In this document: positions 36,544 through 46,049 of the stretch, piece by piece
How positions within the stretch are numbered: position 1 is the first letter of the stretch
How the letters are laid out: the number at the start of each line of letters is the position of its first letter
Assembly: GCA_963556145.1 (NCBI GenBank)
Contig: OY744461.1
Location: forward strand, 6,148,891 to 6,212,890
Direction: 5' to 3'
Length of the DNA stretch: 64,000 nt
DNA from: Hygrocybe punicea
Lineage: Eukaryota > Basidiomycota > Agaricomycetes > Agaricales > Hygrophoraceae
Notes under the pieces: model-generated
Databases searched by the model: none
What the model was told of the DNA's origin: nothing
What the model saw: the letters and a program-made list of their open reading frames with translations, nothing else
Program-made: the position numbers and the translations under genes

Positions 36544-37377
36544 ATGTCGTCCTCGCAATTATCGTCCTCGCAAGAGATAGCCGCGCGCATCAAGGAGATG
36601 GAGCGCGAATTCGCCGAAATGAGGGCGAAAGAGGAGGCAGAAGAACGGAGAAAAGCGGAGGACGAGAGGAAGAAGGCGGAAGAGGAGAGGAGACAGAAGA
36701 TCCAGGCGGAGGCGATGAAAAGGGTGGAGGAGGAAATGAAGAAGAAAACGGCGGCGGAGGAGGAGAAAAAGAAAGTGGAGGCGGCGGAGGAGGGGCCCTC
36801 AAGTGCGGAGAAGGGGAAGAGAAAAAGAGACGGGTAAGCAAAGGCACATAAATGAAAGACCGGAGTTGACTACAGAAGCAGGGCCGTACAATGCAAGGCG
36901 TGCGCAGAACGCCGGGAAAACTGCGTGTGGCCCGCGTCCGGAAAGGCGCGGAGTTGCGATGCATGCAAGAAGAGAAAAGCGCGATGCGAGGTAGATGGTG
37001 AAGAGGGTGGAGTGAAGAAGAAAAAGAAAAAGGAGGAAAAGGAGGAATCCGGATCGGAGTACCGCGGAGTGGAGCCCGCGGTAAAGAAACCGCTGACGAG
37101 GATGGAGCAGCTTCTTCACAAGCTGCTCCGGGCGACAGAAGAAAACACGGCGATGTTGGGACGGGTCGCGGAGGCATGCGAGGGGGTATGGGACACCGTG
37201 GAGGATCTCCGCGAACATGCGGCTCAATGGGCCGACCATCTGAGGAACTTAGAGTTCCTCAGAGATAATTCATACGAGCTCCGGAAGTACACTCCGGAGT
37301 CCGAGGACATCGCGCCGGAGGAGACGGAAACGGAGTGGGAAGAGGGGGATTTTTTGGGGAAAGGAGGAAAACCTTGA
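36544..37377 (+). CDS. Antisense zinc-cluster/coiled-coil gene carried by the chromovirus
   Basis: Spliced gene of about 261 residues on the strand opposite to gag-pol. Exon 1 (36544-36833) encodes a Glu/Lys-rich coiled coil (MSSSQLSSSQEIAARIKEME). A 48-base intron 36834-36881 (GTAAGC...AGCAG) keeps the frame exactly. Exon 2 encodes two CX2CX6C clusters in a row, CKACAERRENC and CDACKKRKARC joined by a VWP-containing linker. Then come a poly-Lys stretch, a leucine-rich segment (MEQLLHKLLRATEEN) and an acidic tail. The paired clusters resemble fungal zinc-cluster DNA-binding modules, so a DNA-binding or regulatory role is likely but inferred. It ends 31 bases from the end of pol, tail to tail. 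Confidence 0.75.
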
Positions 37378-37408
37378 AACAGTCTGCGAAAATCGTAAAT
37401 AGACAGAA

Positions 37409-40400
37409 TTAATAGGACGGGCCCGGTTTCGAAGGATAAGCGGAGTGAAAGTCCGAAACGAGCTCAGTAGCATGTCCAAGTTCGGAGGCCAAGATCCAAG
37501 AAGTTTCTTCGTCAGTGCCTTCGTAGCCCTCCCAACGTACAAGGTACAGTAGCTTGCAAGCACGACGGCGGTTGTCGATCTTGGAATCGAGTATTTCGGA
37601 GATCTCAAACTCCGGTTCTCCGTCGACAACGATCGGAGGAGGCAGAGGTTGGACACGGTTAGGAATGGTATTCGGAGTCGCCGGTTCGAGCTGAGAGACA
37701 TGATAGACCAGGTGAACAGAGCGGAGAGCCTCCGGAAGACGGAGGGTATATGAGTGAGTACCGGCCTTAGCAATAACTTCAAAAGGCCCCAAGTTCTTCT
37801 CAGAAAGTTTCTTGGAGGGTCTAGTAGTCCGGAAATGCTCAGCTTTGACGTAGACGGAATCCGAAACCTTGAAGTTCGGAGGCGGAGCGCGCTTCAAGTC
37901 CACGTAGTGTTGATAACGTTGTTGTGCCTCAGAGATGGTTTGTCGAAGTTGTTGATGTAACTCATCGAGGTCCACAGCGAATTTTCGTGCGTGGGCGGAG
38001 GAGAGGTCGCGCTCCGGGTGAACGGAAAGGTTAGGGTGGTAACCTTTATTGGCAAAGAAAGGAGAAACTCCGGTAGTGGTGTTTGGAGCGTTGTTGTAAG
38101 CAAATTCCGCAAGAGGAAGGAGGGACAACCAATTATCTTGCTGATAATTGCAATAAACGCGGAGATATTGCTCAAGGGTTTGATTGACGCGTTCCGTTTG
38201 GCCATCGCCTTCAGGATGATAACCGGAGGTAAAGTGGAGTTTCATGTCGAGGGCCTTTCCGAGAGACCGGAAAAAATGGGAAACAAATTCCGTGCCTCTA
38301 TCGGAGGTGACGTGACTAGGAACTCCGTGCTTAGAAAAAACGTGAATAAGGAAAAGATGTGCGAGTTGGGGGGAAGTAATCGTATCGTAAGTTGGAATAA
38401 AGATCCCTTGCTTGGAAAGACGGTCAACCACAACTAGGATGGCCGTAAATCCTTCGGAGTCCGGAAGTTGTTCGATGAAATCCATGGAAATTGAATTCCA
38501 TGGTTTCTCCGGAATAGGGAGCTGCTTAAGCAATCCGTAAGGACGATGCCGAGGGGTTTTGGATCTCGCGCAGGTTGTGCAAGACTTGCAGTAATCACGG
38601 ACAAAAGTCCGGAGTCCGGGCCAGGTGTATTCCCGCCGGATGATTTCGAGAGTCTTATTTTGCCTGAAGTGTCCTGCAGTAGGATGATCATGTTTGGAAC
38701 GCAAAATCCGGAGTCGTAGGTCATTGACATTGGGGACATAGATACGATTATCGAGGCGTAGAAAACCTAAATCGTCGATAGACCATCGAGGATCTGGGCC
38801 GGAGGTGGTACGGGAAACATGTCTGGAGGCAATAGGATCATCCTGTAGTCCGGAGATGATATCGGAGTGTAGGGAATCGACGTCTATGGTGAATCCGGCG
38901 CCAAGGACTACATCTTCGAGGGAAGTCGCTCGGAGGGACGAAGCCAATTGTTCCGGCCCAAAAACAGGGCGGAAATTGTGAGGATTGGCTTTGGCGTAGT
39001 CGCTATCTCCCCCTTTAGCGTAGACGTCCCAGCGTCGAGTAAGGGTATCGGGCTTAGTGCCAAGCTTGCCTGGGCGAAAGCAGATAACAAAGTTGAAGCG
39101 GGAAAGGAACTCCGACCAGCGGGCTTGACGGCGGGTAAGCAAGCGGACGGTGGAGAAGTACTCCAAATTTTTGTGATCGGTGATAACGTCGACCGGAGTA
39201 GCAGTACCTTCCAAATAATGCCGCCAGGCAGTGAAAGCGTCGAAGATGGCAAGGAGTTCCTTGTCATGGGTATCGTAGTTCAACTCCGAGTCCGAAAGGG
39301 TACGAGACCGGAAAGCAACCGGATGAATTTCACCGTCAGGATGGCGTACGGAGAGAATGGAAGCAACGGCGTAATCGGAAGCATCAGTCTCCACCAGAGT
39401 ATCAAACTCGGGTGACCAATGGGAAAGGATTGGGGCGGAAATGAAAGCGGATTTCAAGTCATTGAAGGCGGAACGACACTTATCATCGAAATTCCATTGT
39501 AACCCTTTACGAGTGAGCCGGGTAAGTGGAATAGTGATGGAGGAATAGTCCGGAATGAAACGCCGGTAAAAATTGGCGAATCCAAGGAAGGATTGAACAT
39601 CTTTGATCCTCCGGGGTTCCGGCCAATCCTGGATAGTTTGGACCTTGGCAGGATCCATAGAAAGGCCTTGGGGGGAAAGAATGTAACCCAAGTATTCCAC
39701 CGTGTCAACGCCAAAAGAGCACTTCTCGGCGTTGGCATAGAGGCCGTGTTTCCGGAGTCGTCGGAGGACCTCGCGGACATGGTCTACATGATCAGCGGGG
39801 TCATCGGAATAGATGAGGATGTCGTCAAGGTAAACAATGACAGAGACGTCAAGGAGGTCGGAAAAAATATCGTTGACGAAGTGTTGGAAGGCCGCCGGGG
39901 CGTTAGTAAGACCTTCCGGAATTACCAACCATTCAAACGAGCCATAGCGAGTGCGGAAAGCTGTTTTCCACTCATCACCTTCGGCAATCCGGACTAAATG
40001 GTAGGCGTGTTTAAGGTCGATTTTAGTGTAAATGCGCGCAGTCCGGGGAGCGTCGAGAAGGTCCGCCGTAAGAGGGATAGGATAGCGGTCCTTCCTCGTG
40101 ATACGATTGAGTCCTCGGAAATCTACGCAAAGTCGAAGACTTCCATTTTTCTTCCGAGAGAAAAGAATGGGAGCTCCGCAGGGAGAACGGGAGGAGCGGA
40201 CGAAACCCGCCCGGAGATTCTTGTCAAGGAATTCCCGAAGGGTCTCGAGCTCTAAGGGTGAAATAGAGTAAATCGGGCCAAAAGGAGGTTTTGCACCATC
40301 CTCCAAATTAATTTTGAGGTCGTAAGGATGGTGTTCAGGGAGGTTCCAAGCCTTCGTTTTGCTAAAGACGTCAGCGAATTCGTGATACTCTTCAGGGATA

Positions 40401-41122
40401 TTGTGAAGGTCCACGGAGGGTTCGGAGGACTCCGGAGGGCCGTAGCTTGCAGAGCGACCGGTGGCGTCAGGTAATCGGACTTCCATACGGAAGACCTGAG
40501 TGCCGGGTACTTTGCAACCACGCAAAAAGGCTTGAGCGCTGACAAAGGAGATGTCAGGCTTCGAAGCGGATGGTGAAGAAGGTTCAGGCGGAGTAGACGG
40601 AGAGGACGGAGGGGACGGAGGTCGTACTGGAGGGTCCGGAAGTGGTGCCTCGCTAGGCACCGGAGTCGACAACGGAGGCGCGGAATCAGAAGAACGGAAT
40701 TTAACGCTATGCTCGACCCAGTCAATCAATGGATTGTATTTGGCGAGCCAGCTATATCCAAGAACTGCAGAAACAGACGGATCCAACGGAGTGACCAAAA
40801 ATTCTAAGATTAGAATTTCACCAGTAGAAAAACGGACAGAGATAGATACACATTTGTCGATGATTCCACCGGAGGAACCATCAAACAAGCGGAGGCGTTT
40901 CGGAGCAGTAGGAAAAATAGGAAGATTGTGAAGGGAACAAAATTCCGGGTCAATGAAACAATGCGTCGATCCACAATCCACAAGGGTAACGATAAGCATA
41001 GTAGAATGATAAAGAGAAATCGTCAAGGAATCGTTAGAAAGAGCGGACGCGTTGAGTTTTACTTCCGGTAGCGCACAGTCAGGTTCAACGCAGCCTACAT
41101 CCTGTGCCGGAGTATGCAGACT
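37409..41122 (-). CDS. pol: Pol polyprotein (PR-RT-RNaseH-IN-chromodomain)
   Basis: Numbering from the non-ATG codon at 41026, 1205 residues; the frame is open back to the gag stop. Protease VDCGS (16-20), reverse transcriptase about 255-450 with YLDD at 399-402, and RNase H starting at VETDASD (about 545). Integrase: zinc finger HDHPTAGHF...CKSCTTC (779-819), DDE residues near D849, D909 and E945, and a GPF module near 1090. A C-terminal chromodomain at 1140-1195 (YLVRWEGYEG, ETSWILASEL) is expected to steer integration to marked chromatin. No stop or frameshift was seen. Pol lies in the -1 frame relative to gag, with no convincing own ATG before the protease, so a -1 shift near GGAAAAATAG at the gag stop or reinitiation is likely. 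Confidence 0.95.
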   Translation of the reverse strand, partial: SLHTPAQDVGCVEPDCALPEVKLNASALSNDSLTISLYHSTMLIVTLVDCGSTHCFIDPEFCSLHNLPIFPTAPKRLRLFDGSSGGIIDKCVSISVRFSTGEILILEFLVTPLDPSVSAVLGYSWLAKYNPLIDWVEHSVKFRSSDSAPPLSTPVPSEAPLPDPPVRPPSPPSSPSTPPEPSSPSASKPDISFVSAQAFLRGCKVPGTQVFRMEVRLPDATGRSASYGPPESSEPSVDLHNIPEEYHEFADVFSKTKAWNLPEHHPYDLKINLEDGAKPPFGPIYSISPLELETLREFLDKNLRAGFVRSSRSPCGAPILFSRKKNGSLRLCVDFRGLNRITRKDRYPIPLTADLLDAPRTARIYTKIDLKHAYHLVRIAEGDEWKTAFRTRYGSFEWLVIPEGLTNAPAAFQHFVNDIFSDLLDVSVIVYLDDILIYSDDPADHVDHVREVLRRLRKHGLYANAEKCSFGVDTVEYLGYILSPQGLSMDPAKVQTIQDWPEPRRIKDVQSFLGFANFYRRFIPDYSSITIPLTRLTRKGLQWNFDDKCRSAFNDLKSAFISAPILSHWSPEFDTLVETDASDYAVASILSVRHPDGEIHPVAFRSRTLSDSELNYDTHDKELLAIFDAFTAWRHYLEGTATPVDVITDHKNLEYFSTVRLLTRRQARWSEFLSRFNFVICFRPGKLGTKPDTLTRRWDVYAKGGDSDYAKANPHNFRPVFGPEQLASSLRATSLEDVVLGAGFTIDVDSLHSDIISGLQDDPIASRHVSRTTSGPDPRWSIDDLGFLRLDNRIYVPNVNDLRLRILRSKHDHPTAGHFRQNKTLEIIRREYTWPGLRTFVRDYCKSCTTCARSKTPRHRPYGLLKQLPIPEKPWNSISMDFIEQLPDSEGFTAILVVVDRLSKQGIFIPTYDTITSPQLAHLFLIHVFSKHGVPSHVTSDRGTEFVSHFFRSLGKALDMKLHFTSGYHPEGDGQTERVNQTLEQYLRVYCNYQQDNWLSLLPLAEFAYNNAPNTTTGVSPFFANKGYHPNLSVHPERDLSSAHARKFAVDLDELHQQLRQTISEAQQRYQHYVDLKRAPPPNFKVSDSVYVKAEHFRTTRPSKKLSEKNLGPFEVIAKAGTHSYTLRLPEALRSVHLVYHVSQLEPATPNTIPNRVQPLPPPIVVDGEPEFEISEILDSKIDNRRRACKLLYLVRWEGYEGTDEETSWILASELGHATELVSDFHSAYPSKPGPSY

Positions 41123-41127
41123 GCTCT

Positions 41128-42300
41128 CTATTTTTCCGGCTCCTCTAGAGAATCGGAACTAGAGACCGGAGGTGCGGAGGAAGTGGAGGCGGCGCGGGCG
41201 GCAACGCGAGTGGACGAATATTTGGCCTTGGTGCAATCCTTGGCCATGTGTCCGGCTCCTCCACATATAATGCAGAGTTTATTGTCGATGCGGCGTTGAC
41301 GTTCCGCGGGCTTGAGTTTACCATCCTTGCCTAGCTTATCGGCGTAGACATGAGGGGTTTTCGGAGTGGTGGAGGAGGTACTACCGGAGTTGGTAGTTTT
41401 GGCAGGGGACTTCTTCTCGGAAGCTTTTTCGGTCGAAGACTTGGCCTCGGAAATAGAGGCTTTAGCAGAAGAGGATCCTGAAGCACGGGAAATCTCCGAT
41501 TTCCGTTCCCAATACCGGGCGTCAAGGAGTTGAGCCTTATCCTTCAGTTCGTAGAGGTTCTTTGGTTTCTCGGATTGGGCAAGTTGATCTTTGAGGCGAT
41601 CCGGAAGTCCTCGGTAAAAAGAATGCCGTAAGGCACCAATGTCCCAGCCAGTCTGCGTAGCGAGACGATTGAAGTTAACGATATACTTCGCAATTCGTTG
41701 GTTATCCTTCATTACAAGGTTTTCCAACTCGCTCTCGGCGCTACCTTTAGGGTCCAGAGGTCCGAAATTATTCTGCAACTCCGTGCAGAAATCTCCGTAA
41801 TCGGACATGAAGTCTGGCGGATAGGTATCGATATCCGGGTTCTCCAAAAGGTAAGGCTCGAACCACGCAAGTGCGATCCCCTTGAGGTAGGAGAGGGCAA
41901 AGTTGACTTTGGCGCCGTCCGTTTGGAAAGCGGTTGGTCGATCATTGAAGTTCAGTTGACACTGAACCAGGAAAGGGCGGAGTTTTGTCGGATCGGAGGC
42001 GTCAAACATGTCCGGTTCTCGGACTTTGGTGCGTTGCTTGTCGTCTCCTTTGTTTCGGAGAGTAGTGGCTAGTAGAGCGATGGCCTCAGCAAGGTTGGTA
42101 TCATCGCGATTAGGATTGCCCGGTCCGAGAGGATTGTTCTCTTCGAAGACTGGGCGCGGAAACGGTTCATGTCTCGGAGTGTGAGTTTCTTCTAACGGAG
42201 AGACCGGGGTTATCGTTGGGCGTTGGGATGAGGTGTTTGCCGGTCGTGTAAGTCGATAACGTGTGGGGGTTCTTCGTTGGGAGAAGCCTTGGAAAGACAT
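41128..42300 (-). CDS. gag: Gag polyprotein
   Basis: Structural capsid protein of the chromovirus, 390 residues from the ATG at 42300 (MSFQGFSQRRTPTRYR). The central capsid part (FALSYLKGIALAWFEPYL, YIVNFNRLATQTGWD, FYRGLPDRLKDQLA) matches the retrotransposon gag family. It is followed by a Ser/Lys-rich linker and a CX2CX4HX4C zinc knuckle (CIICGGAGHMAKDC) for RNA binding. It ends in TAG at 41128-41130, immediately before the -1 frame that holds pol. Confidence 0.95.
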   Translation of the reverse strand: MSFQGFSQRRTPTRYRLTRPANTSSQRPTITPVSPLEETHTPRHEPFPRPVFEENNPLGPGNPNRDDTNLAEAIALLATTLRNKGDDKQRTKVREPDMFDASDPTKLRPFLVQCQLNFNDRPTAFQTDGAKVNFALSYLKGIALAWFEPYLLENPDIDTYPPDFMSDYGDFCTELQNNFGPLDPKGSAESELENLVMKDNQRIAKYIVNFNRLATQTGWDIGALRHSFYRGLPDRLKDQLAQSEKPKNLYELKDKAQLLDARYWERKSEISRASGSSSAKASISEAKSSTEKASEKKSPAKTTNSGSTSSTTPKTPHVYADKLGKDGKLKPAERQRRIDNKLCIICGGAGHMAKDCTKAKYSSTRVAARAASTSSAPPVSSSDSLEEPEK

Positions 42301-42333
42301 GATCAAATGTAAAGGGAATACGACTCAAGAGTT

Positions 42334-42344
42334 GTTCAGAAAAT
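42334..42344 (-). promoter_or_regulatory. Predicted self-priming site of the chromovirus
   Basis: On the element strand ATTTTCTGAAC lies two bases after the 5' LTR. No TGG-type tRNA site is there. It is the exact reverse complement of GTTCAGAAAAT within the LTR (42571 to 42561), the arrangement known from Tf1/sushi elements, where the RNA 5' end primes its own reverse transcription. Confidence 0.7.
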
Positions 42345-42346
42345 AC

Positions 42347-42897
42347 TGTTAGAGGCGTGCAACTCCGGAAGGATCGGAGTTCTTCGGAGGAGCGGAGACG
42401 TCAACTCTTGAAGTAGGTTCACTACTTCCTTAAGTCGTATTGAGAAGACGTGGACGGAGCGGAGTTAGTCCGGAGTTCCGGACTAAGTACTAAGATAACT
42501 AATGAGCTTAAGGGAAAGCCTTAAGTTTGAGAGTGGGTACGAAATAAGGAACTCAAGTTAATTTTCTGAACGGAGTTACAGGACATTGTAGTTCTAGTTT
42601 ATATACTTGGTAGACTAATTGTCATGTCCTTGGAGACGTGAAGACAATATGAACTCCGGAAAGAGGACCGGAGTTCGGAAGAAAATAAAAGGGATAAAAG
42701 GTTGCTATGTACGGTGACAAGTAAACAAAGGGGAGGAAGAGAAAAGGAGGTCGGAGTAAACGGAGATGGGGAAGAATAGTAATTAACAAGAGAAGAACAA
42801 TAACGTACGCGAGAAGATAAGATAAGATAAGATAAGTCGGCGGAAAAGTCCGGAGCGGAGTTCGTCGGAATCCGGCGGAGCTGCATGGGATATGACA
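42347..42897 (-). repeat. 5' LTR of the chromovirus
   Basis: 551 bases, one GATAA unit shorter than the other LTR. Element-strand ends are TGTCA and TAACA; it abuts AAGGG at 42898-42902. Confidence 0.97.
42598..42605 (-). promoter_or_regulatory. TATA box in the 5' LTR
   Basis: TATATAAA on the element strand, about 30 bases upstream of the predicted RNA start at 42571, a normal TATA-to-start spacing. Confidence 0.65.
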
Positions 42898-42902
42898 AAG
42901 GG

Positions 42903-43787
42903 GCATGGCATGACATAGGGTCAGTGGGTAGGTCATTGGGCATGAGTCGACACAAGAGGACATGGGGCCACCATTACGATGTGTGGGTGGGGCCTCCCCA
43001 ATGATGAAGAGATTGTTTGACTTGTACTGAAGATTAGGTAGGAGATTCAAGCACACCATGGCAATTGAGCCCATGAATGTGGATTTGCCAGGGGCCTTGT
43101 TCTGATAGGGATTAAACCAATCTACACACAGGCTCCAAGCTAATCATAGTTCCCCATTCCTCATTTCACACATGAAAGGCTTGCCATCAGAACCTTTGAG
43201 GGTATGTGCAGATGTGCCATCCTGCACATTGCAAAGCTCATCAGCTTCTTGCTAATGTCTCTGTGATTCAAATGCATGTTCAATCCCTGGACAACTAAGC
43301 AGATTTCAAATGAAGTCTTGCATTATGAAGGGTTTGACTGGGACCCTGATACTCTTGCCATTCTTCATATGCTGGGTCATGAACCTTGCATGGCAGGGTT
43401 GGCTATGCTCAGTGGCTTTGTAAGTGCAACATGGTGGGTATACTGCTTGCAGGCTTCCAAAAAGGTTAATGGATGTGTGGCATGGCCTACCAAACACTTT
43501 TACTCATTCTGTATGACATGAAAATTGGTCATCAATATCATGATTGGATGTCCTGGGAAATGCATGATCATGGGACTCATATAGAACCATCACTGAAATG
43601 GCAAAGTGCAACAATGAAGCAGAAAAAGCAAAAGATCTTTCAGGAATTCAGCATCCAGTAGTCAGAATTGCTGCCATTGCCATACTGGGACCCTACATGA
43701 CATGTCTAGTTGATAGTATGCATAATCTATTCCTTAGTCTGGTATAGTTCCACCACTGTATCATGCATAGCATCAGCACACCTATAG
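42903..43787. other. No gene recognised
   Basis: Only short frames; the longest plus reading at 43276-43518 (GFDWDPDTLAILHMLGHE) resembles nothing I know. It might be a relic exon. Confidence 0.3.
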
Positions 43788-44000
43788 GAAACACTTGTTT
43801 AGTGGGCCAGTGTTGTGCATAGCATGTCTCCACTTCTTTGCTGTATTAAGCAATAAGATTAAACTGTATAACACATGCTACACATAGTATACGGTATGTA
43901 ATATATGTGACATATTGGGTTTTTGTGATAAGTCCACCTCTCACTTCTGCTACATACAAGCGAAATAAAACAAAAGTCCAGGAACAAAACAGAGCCACAT
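43788..44000 (-). repeat. Repeat shared with the 3' region of the inverted Helitron at 62.5 kb
   Basis: CTTGTTTAGTGGGCCAGTG, AAACTGTATAACACATG and AAGTCCACCTCTCACTTCTG correspond in order to words at 62491-62670, roughly 75% by eye. On the minus strand both end ...CACTGGCCCACTRAACAAGT. Because the 62.5 kb copy follows a Helitron stop codon, this is probably a Helitron 3' end. Confidence 0.6.
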
Positions 44001-45260
44001 GAAAAGAAAATCTGAACTTTTATGTCTATAAAAAGCAAACTTATATCAGCATTTGACACTGAATGGTATGGGCATATCACCTAATTTAAAACACATTTTT
44101 TTTGTAGTCTATATGTAGAAAACTAAGCTTAAACCAGCCAAAAATATGAGAAATCGGAGATTTACACACCAAATTGAGAAGGTGATGGTTCAGGTTTAAG
44201 ATGCAAAAGTACAATAAGGTTCAAAGTCAGGGTTCAAATGGTGATCTGACTAATAATTATGTAAATATGATTGTATAACAAATTAGACTAGAACCAAAGT
44301 TGAAATACATCTGGTTATAATAGCTCAAATAATACTATATATATAATGAAATATGTATTGTTGTGTTATATAATTAGATTTGTATCATTGTGTTATATAA
44401 TTAGATTTGTTATATGTAATGAATATTATAACAATTAGTATGAAATTTAGCATACATTATGCAAAAATTTCTTATATAGTTAGACTGGTCACATGTGATT
44501 ATCACCATTGTGATTAGCATAAAATTTAGCATACAATATCAGAATTCACCTTATATGGCCAGATCTGTCACATCTGACTGTCACACCCTACCTGAAATGG
44601 TTATAGTCATCAGCAGTTCAATTTTTAAGTGATTCTGATAAGAATTGAAGACAGTTTGTCCTTTCTGGGACAAGCCACATTTGGATGCTTATCTAAGTTT
44701 GTCCAAACATGGCCCCAACTTAATGTTATTTTCCAGTATCAGAAGTAGAATCATATCTCTTGCCCAAAAAAATTTTGTCTATAGATGATTAACTTTATTA
44801 ATTAATTAATTATGAACCTCCACTGAATCAGGTCTGATAAAGAATGAGTCTTTTAATATATTAAAAGAACTCATAACAAAAGATGAGCAAAATGACACAC
44901 AAGAGCAGATTGAAATAGAGGAAGCCTGACCAAATTTTCACCACATCCAATAGCTAGCAAGCTTCATAAGATAAAGGTCAACATGCTGTGCTTGGTGCAA
45001 TGACAGGGGTTTGATAATACCAGAGCACAGCACCAAGAATGATATGATATTAATAATACTATCAGGAGATATTTCAGCAATAATGTTCAGTTGACTCTGG
45101 AGTCAAGATTGCTTGAAGAGGAGAATGGTTTGCCTGGTCTGCCTGATCTGCCTCACTATGTTAGCAACATGATGAGCCAGAGGATATAAGGAGGCACACC
45201 TGACAAAAGCCCAATTTGCTCAAGTACAAAAGCACATCACTAAAATCACATGACCATCAT
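44001..45260. other. No gene; AT-rich with one dispersed repeat
   Basis: Very AT-rich with GTTATATAATTAGATTTGT tandem words near 44360-44410. A dispersed repeat lies at 44745-44885 and is listed separately. Confidence 0.4.
44745..44885 (+). repeat. Dispersed repeat, inverted copy at 50463-50595
   Basis: AAAAAATTTTGTCTATAGATGATTAACTTTATTAATTAATTAA then GAATGAGTCTTTTAAT-type text. The reverse complement of 50463-50595 carries the same words in order, about 85% by eye. Flanks differ; class unknown. Confidence 0.65.
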
Positions 45261-45269
45261 GGCATGTTA

Positions 45270-45680
45270 CGTTGCCGCTGAACCTTGGTGAGCCAAAGTT
45301 GAGGCAGACCAGTGGTGATCATACATCAAATTTGACCTATCCATGTCACTGGTACAGATGTCATTGGATGACAACTACAGGGAGAAGAGAAGGATCACCT
45401 CTGATCAAATCCTCCAGAGTACTCTTCTCCTTACAACAGCTATCTACTGGGCAACATCACACAAGACCTCTCAAGAGCATGTGGACAACTACATGAGGAA
45501 CATGCATGCATACTGCCAGAGTCTGCTCAACATGTTTCTGGAGATGAAGATTTGACCTAATCATCATGCAGAAAATGCATCTTAATCCTCAACTTTTGTA
45601 CTTTGTATATTATAATTATGTGGAATCCATCACTCAAGCGGAGAATTATGTAGATTTATCTGGACTAAGTGGTAATACTG
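45270..45680 (+). pseudogene. Remnant of a DNA-transposon protein (DUF4218-like region)
   Basis: The plus reading contains LLTTAIYWATSHKTSQEHV, MRNMHAYCQSLLNMFLEM and, across a stop, PNHHAENA. The order helix-rich block, then P-N-H-H, resembles the part of CACTA/Plavaka-type transposon proteins around the conserved PNHH motif, from memory. Several stops and no flanking domains: a fossil at best. Confidence 0.35.
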
Positions 45681-45694
45681 TTAGTCAGTATTAG

Positions 45695-45955
45695 TGTTAT
45701 GGAATGCTTCCACAGTGGGCTCCAGCAACAATCAACTTGACTGGGAGGCAGTTTCCAGAGGAGAGAACAGCAGTTTCATTGTTGCTTACAACTAAGACAA
45801 CACTGCTACAAGTGGGGGGGTTCATAGTCTAAAGTCATTGTGAGCCATAGGGGTTACCCAAAACAAGAGGGTCTACTCCAAGAACCAGACTAAACATAAA
45901 GAAGAGGAAAGAAGAAAAAGTCCGAACCAACAACAAGAACAGTAGATATAGTGAC
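45695..45955. repeat. Truncated relative of the solo LTR at 30502
   Basis: TGTTATGGAATGCTTCCACAG, GGGCTCCAGCAACAATCAACTT, AGAGGAGAGAACAGCAG and CCAAGAACCAGA words match the first ~230 bases of the 30502-31746 element in order. Similarity then fades; no second end is seen. Confidence 0.75.
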
Positions 45956-46049
45956 TGGTCCTGAGGGGAGGTAAATGGAAATCCAACCATCAAGCTACAG
46001 CAAGTCCAACTACACCATGTGTTCACCATGAGGTGGACATGAGGTGTCC

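Larger units (their letters stand above)
35866..42897 (-). mobile_element. Complete Ty3/gypsy chromovirus, young insertion
   Basis: 7032 bases, LTR-gag-pol-(antisense gene)-LTR, read on the minus strand, with perfect target duplication AAGGG (35861-35865, 42898-42902). The two LTRs differ by eye only by one substitution and one GATAA unit, and gag and pol are open throughout. It is therefore likely recent and possibly active. A solo LTR of the same family is at 4405-4960. Confidence 0.97.

Noticed and set aside
37991..41300. Plus-strand frames across pol and gag (for example 37991-38437, 38948-39415)
   Set aside because: Shadows of the intact minus-strand gag and pol; codon pattern and homology support only the minus strand.
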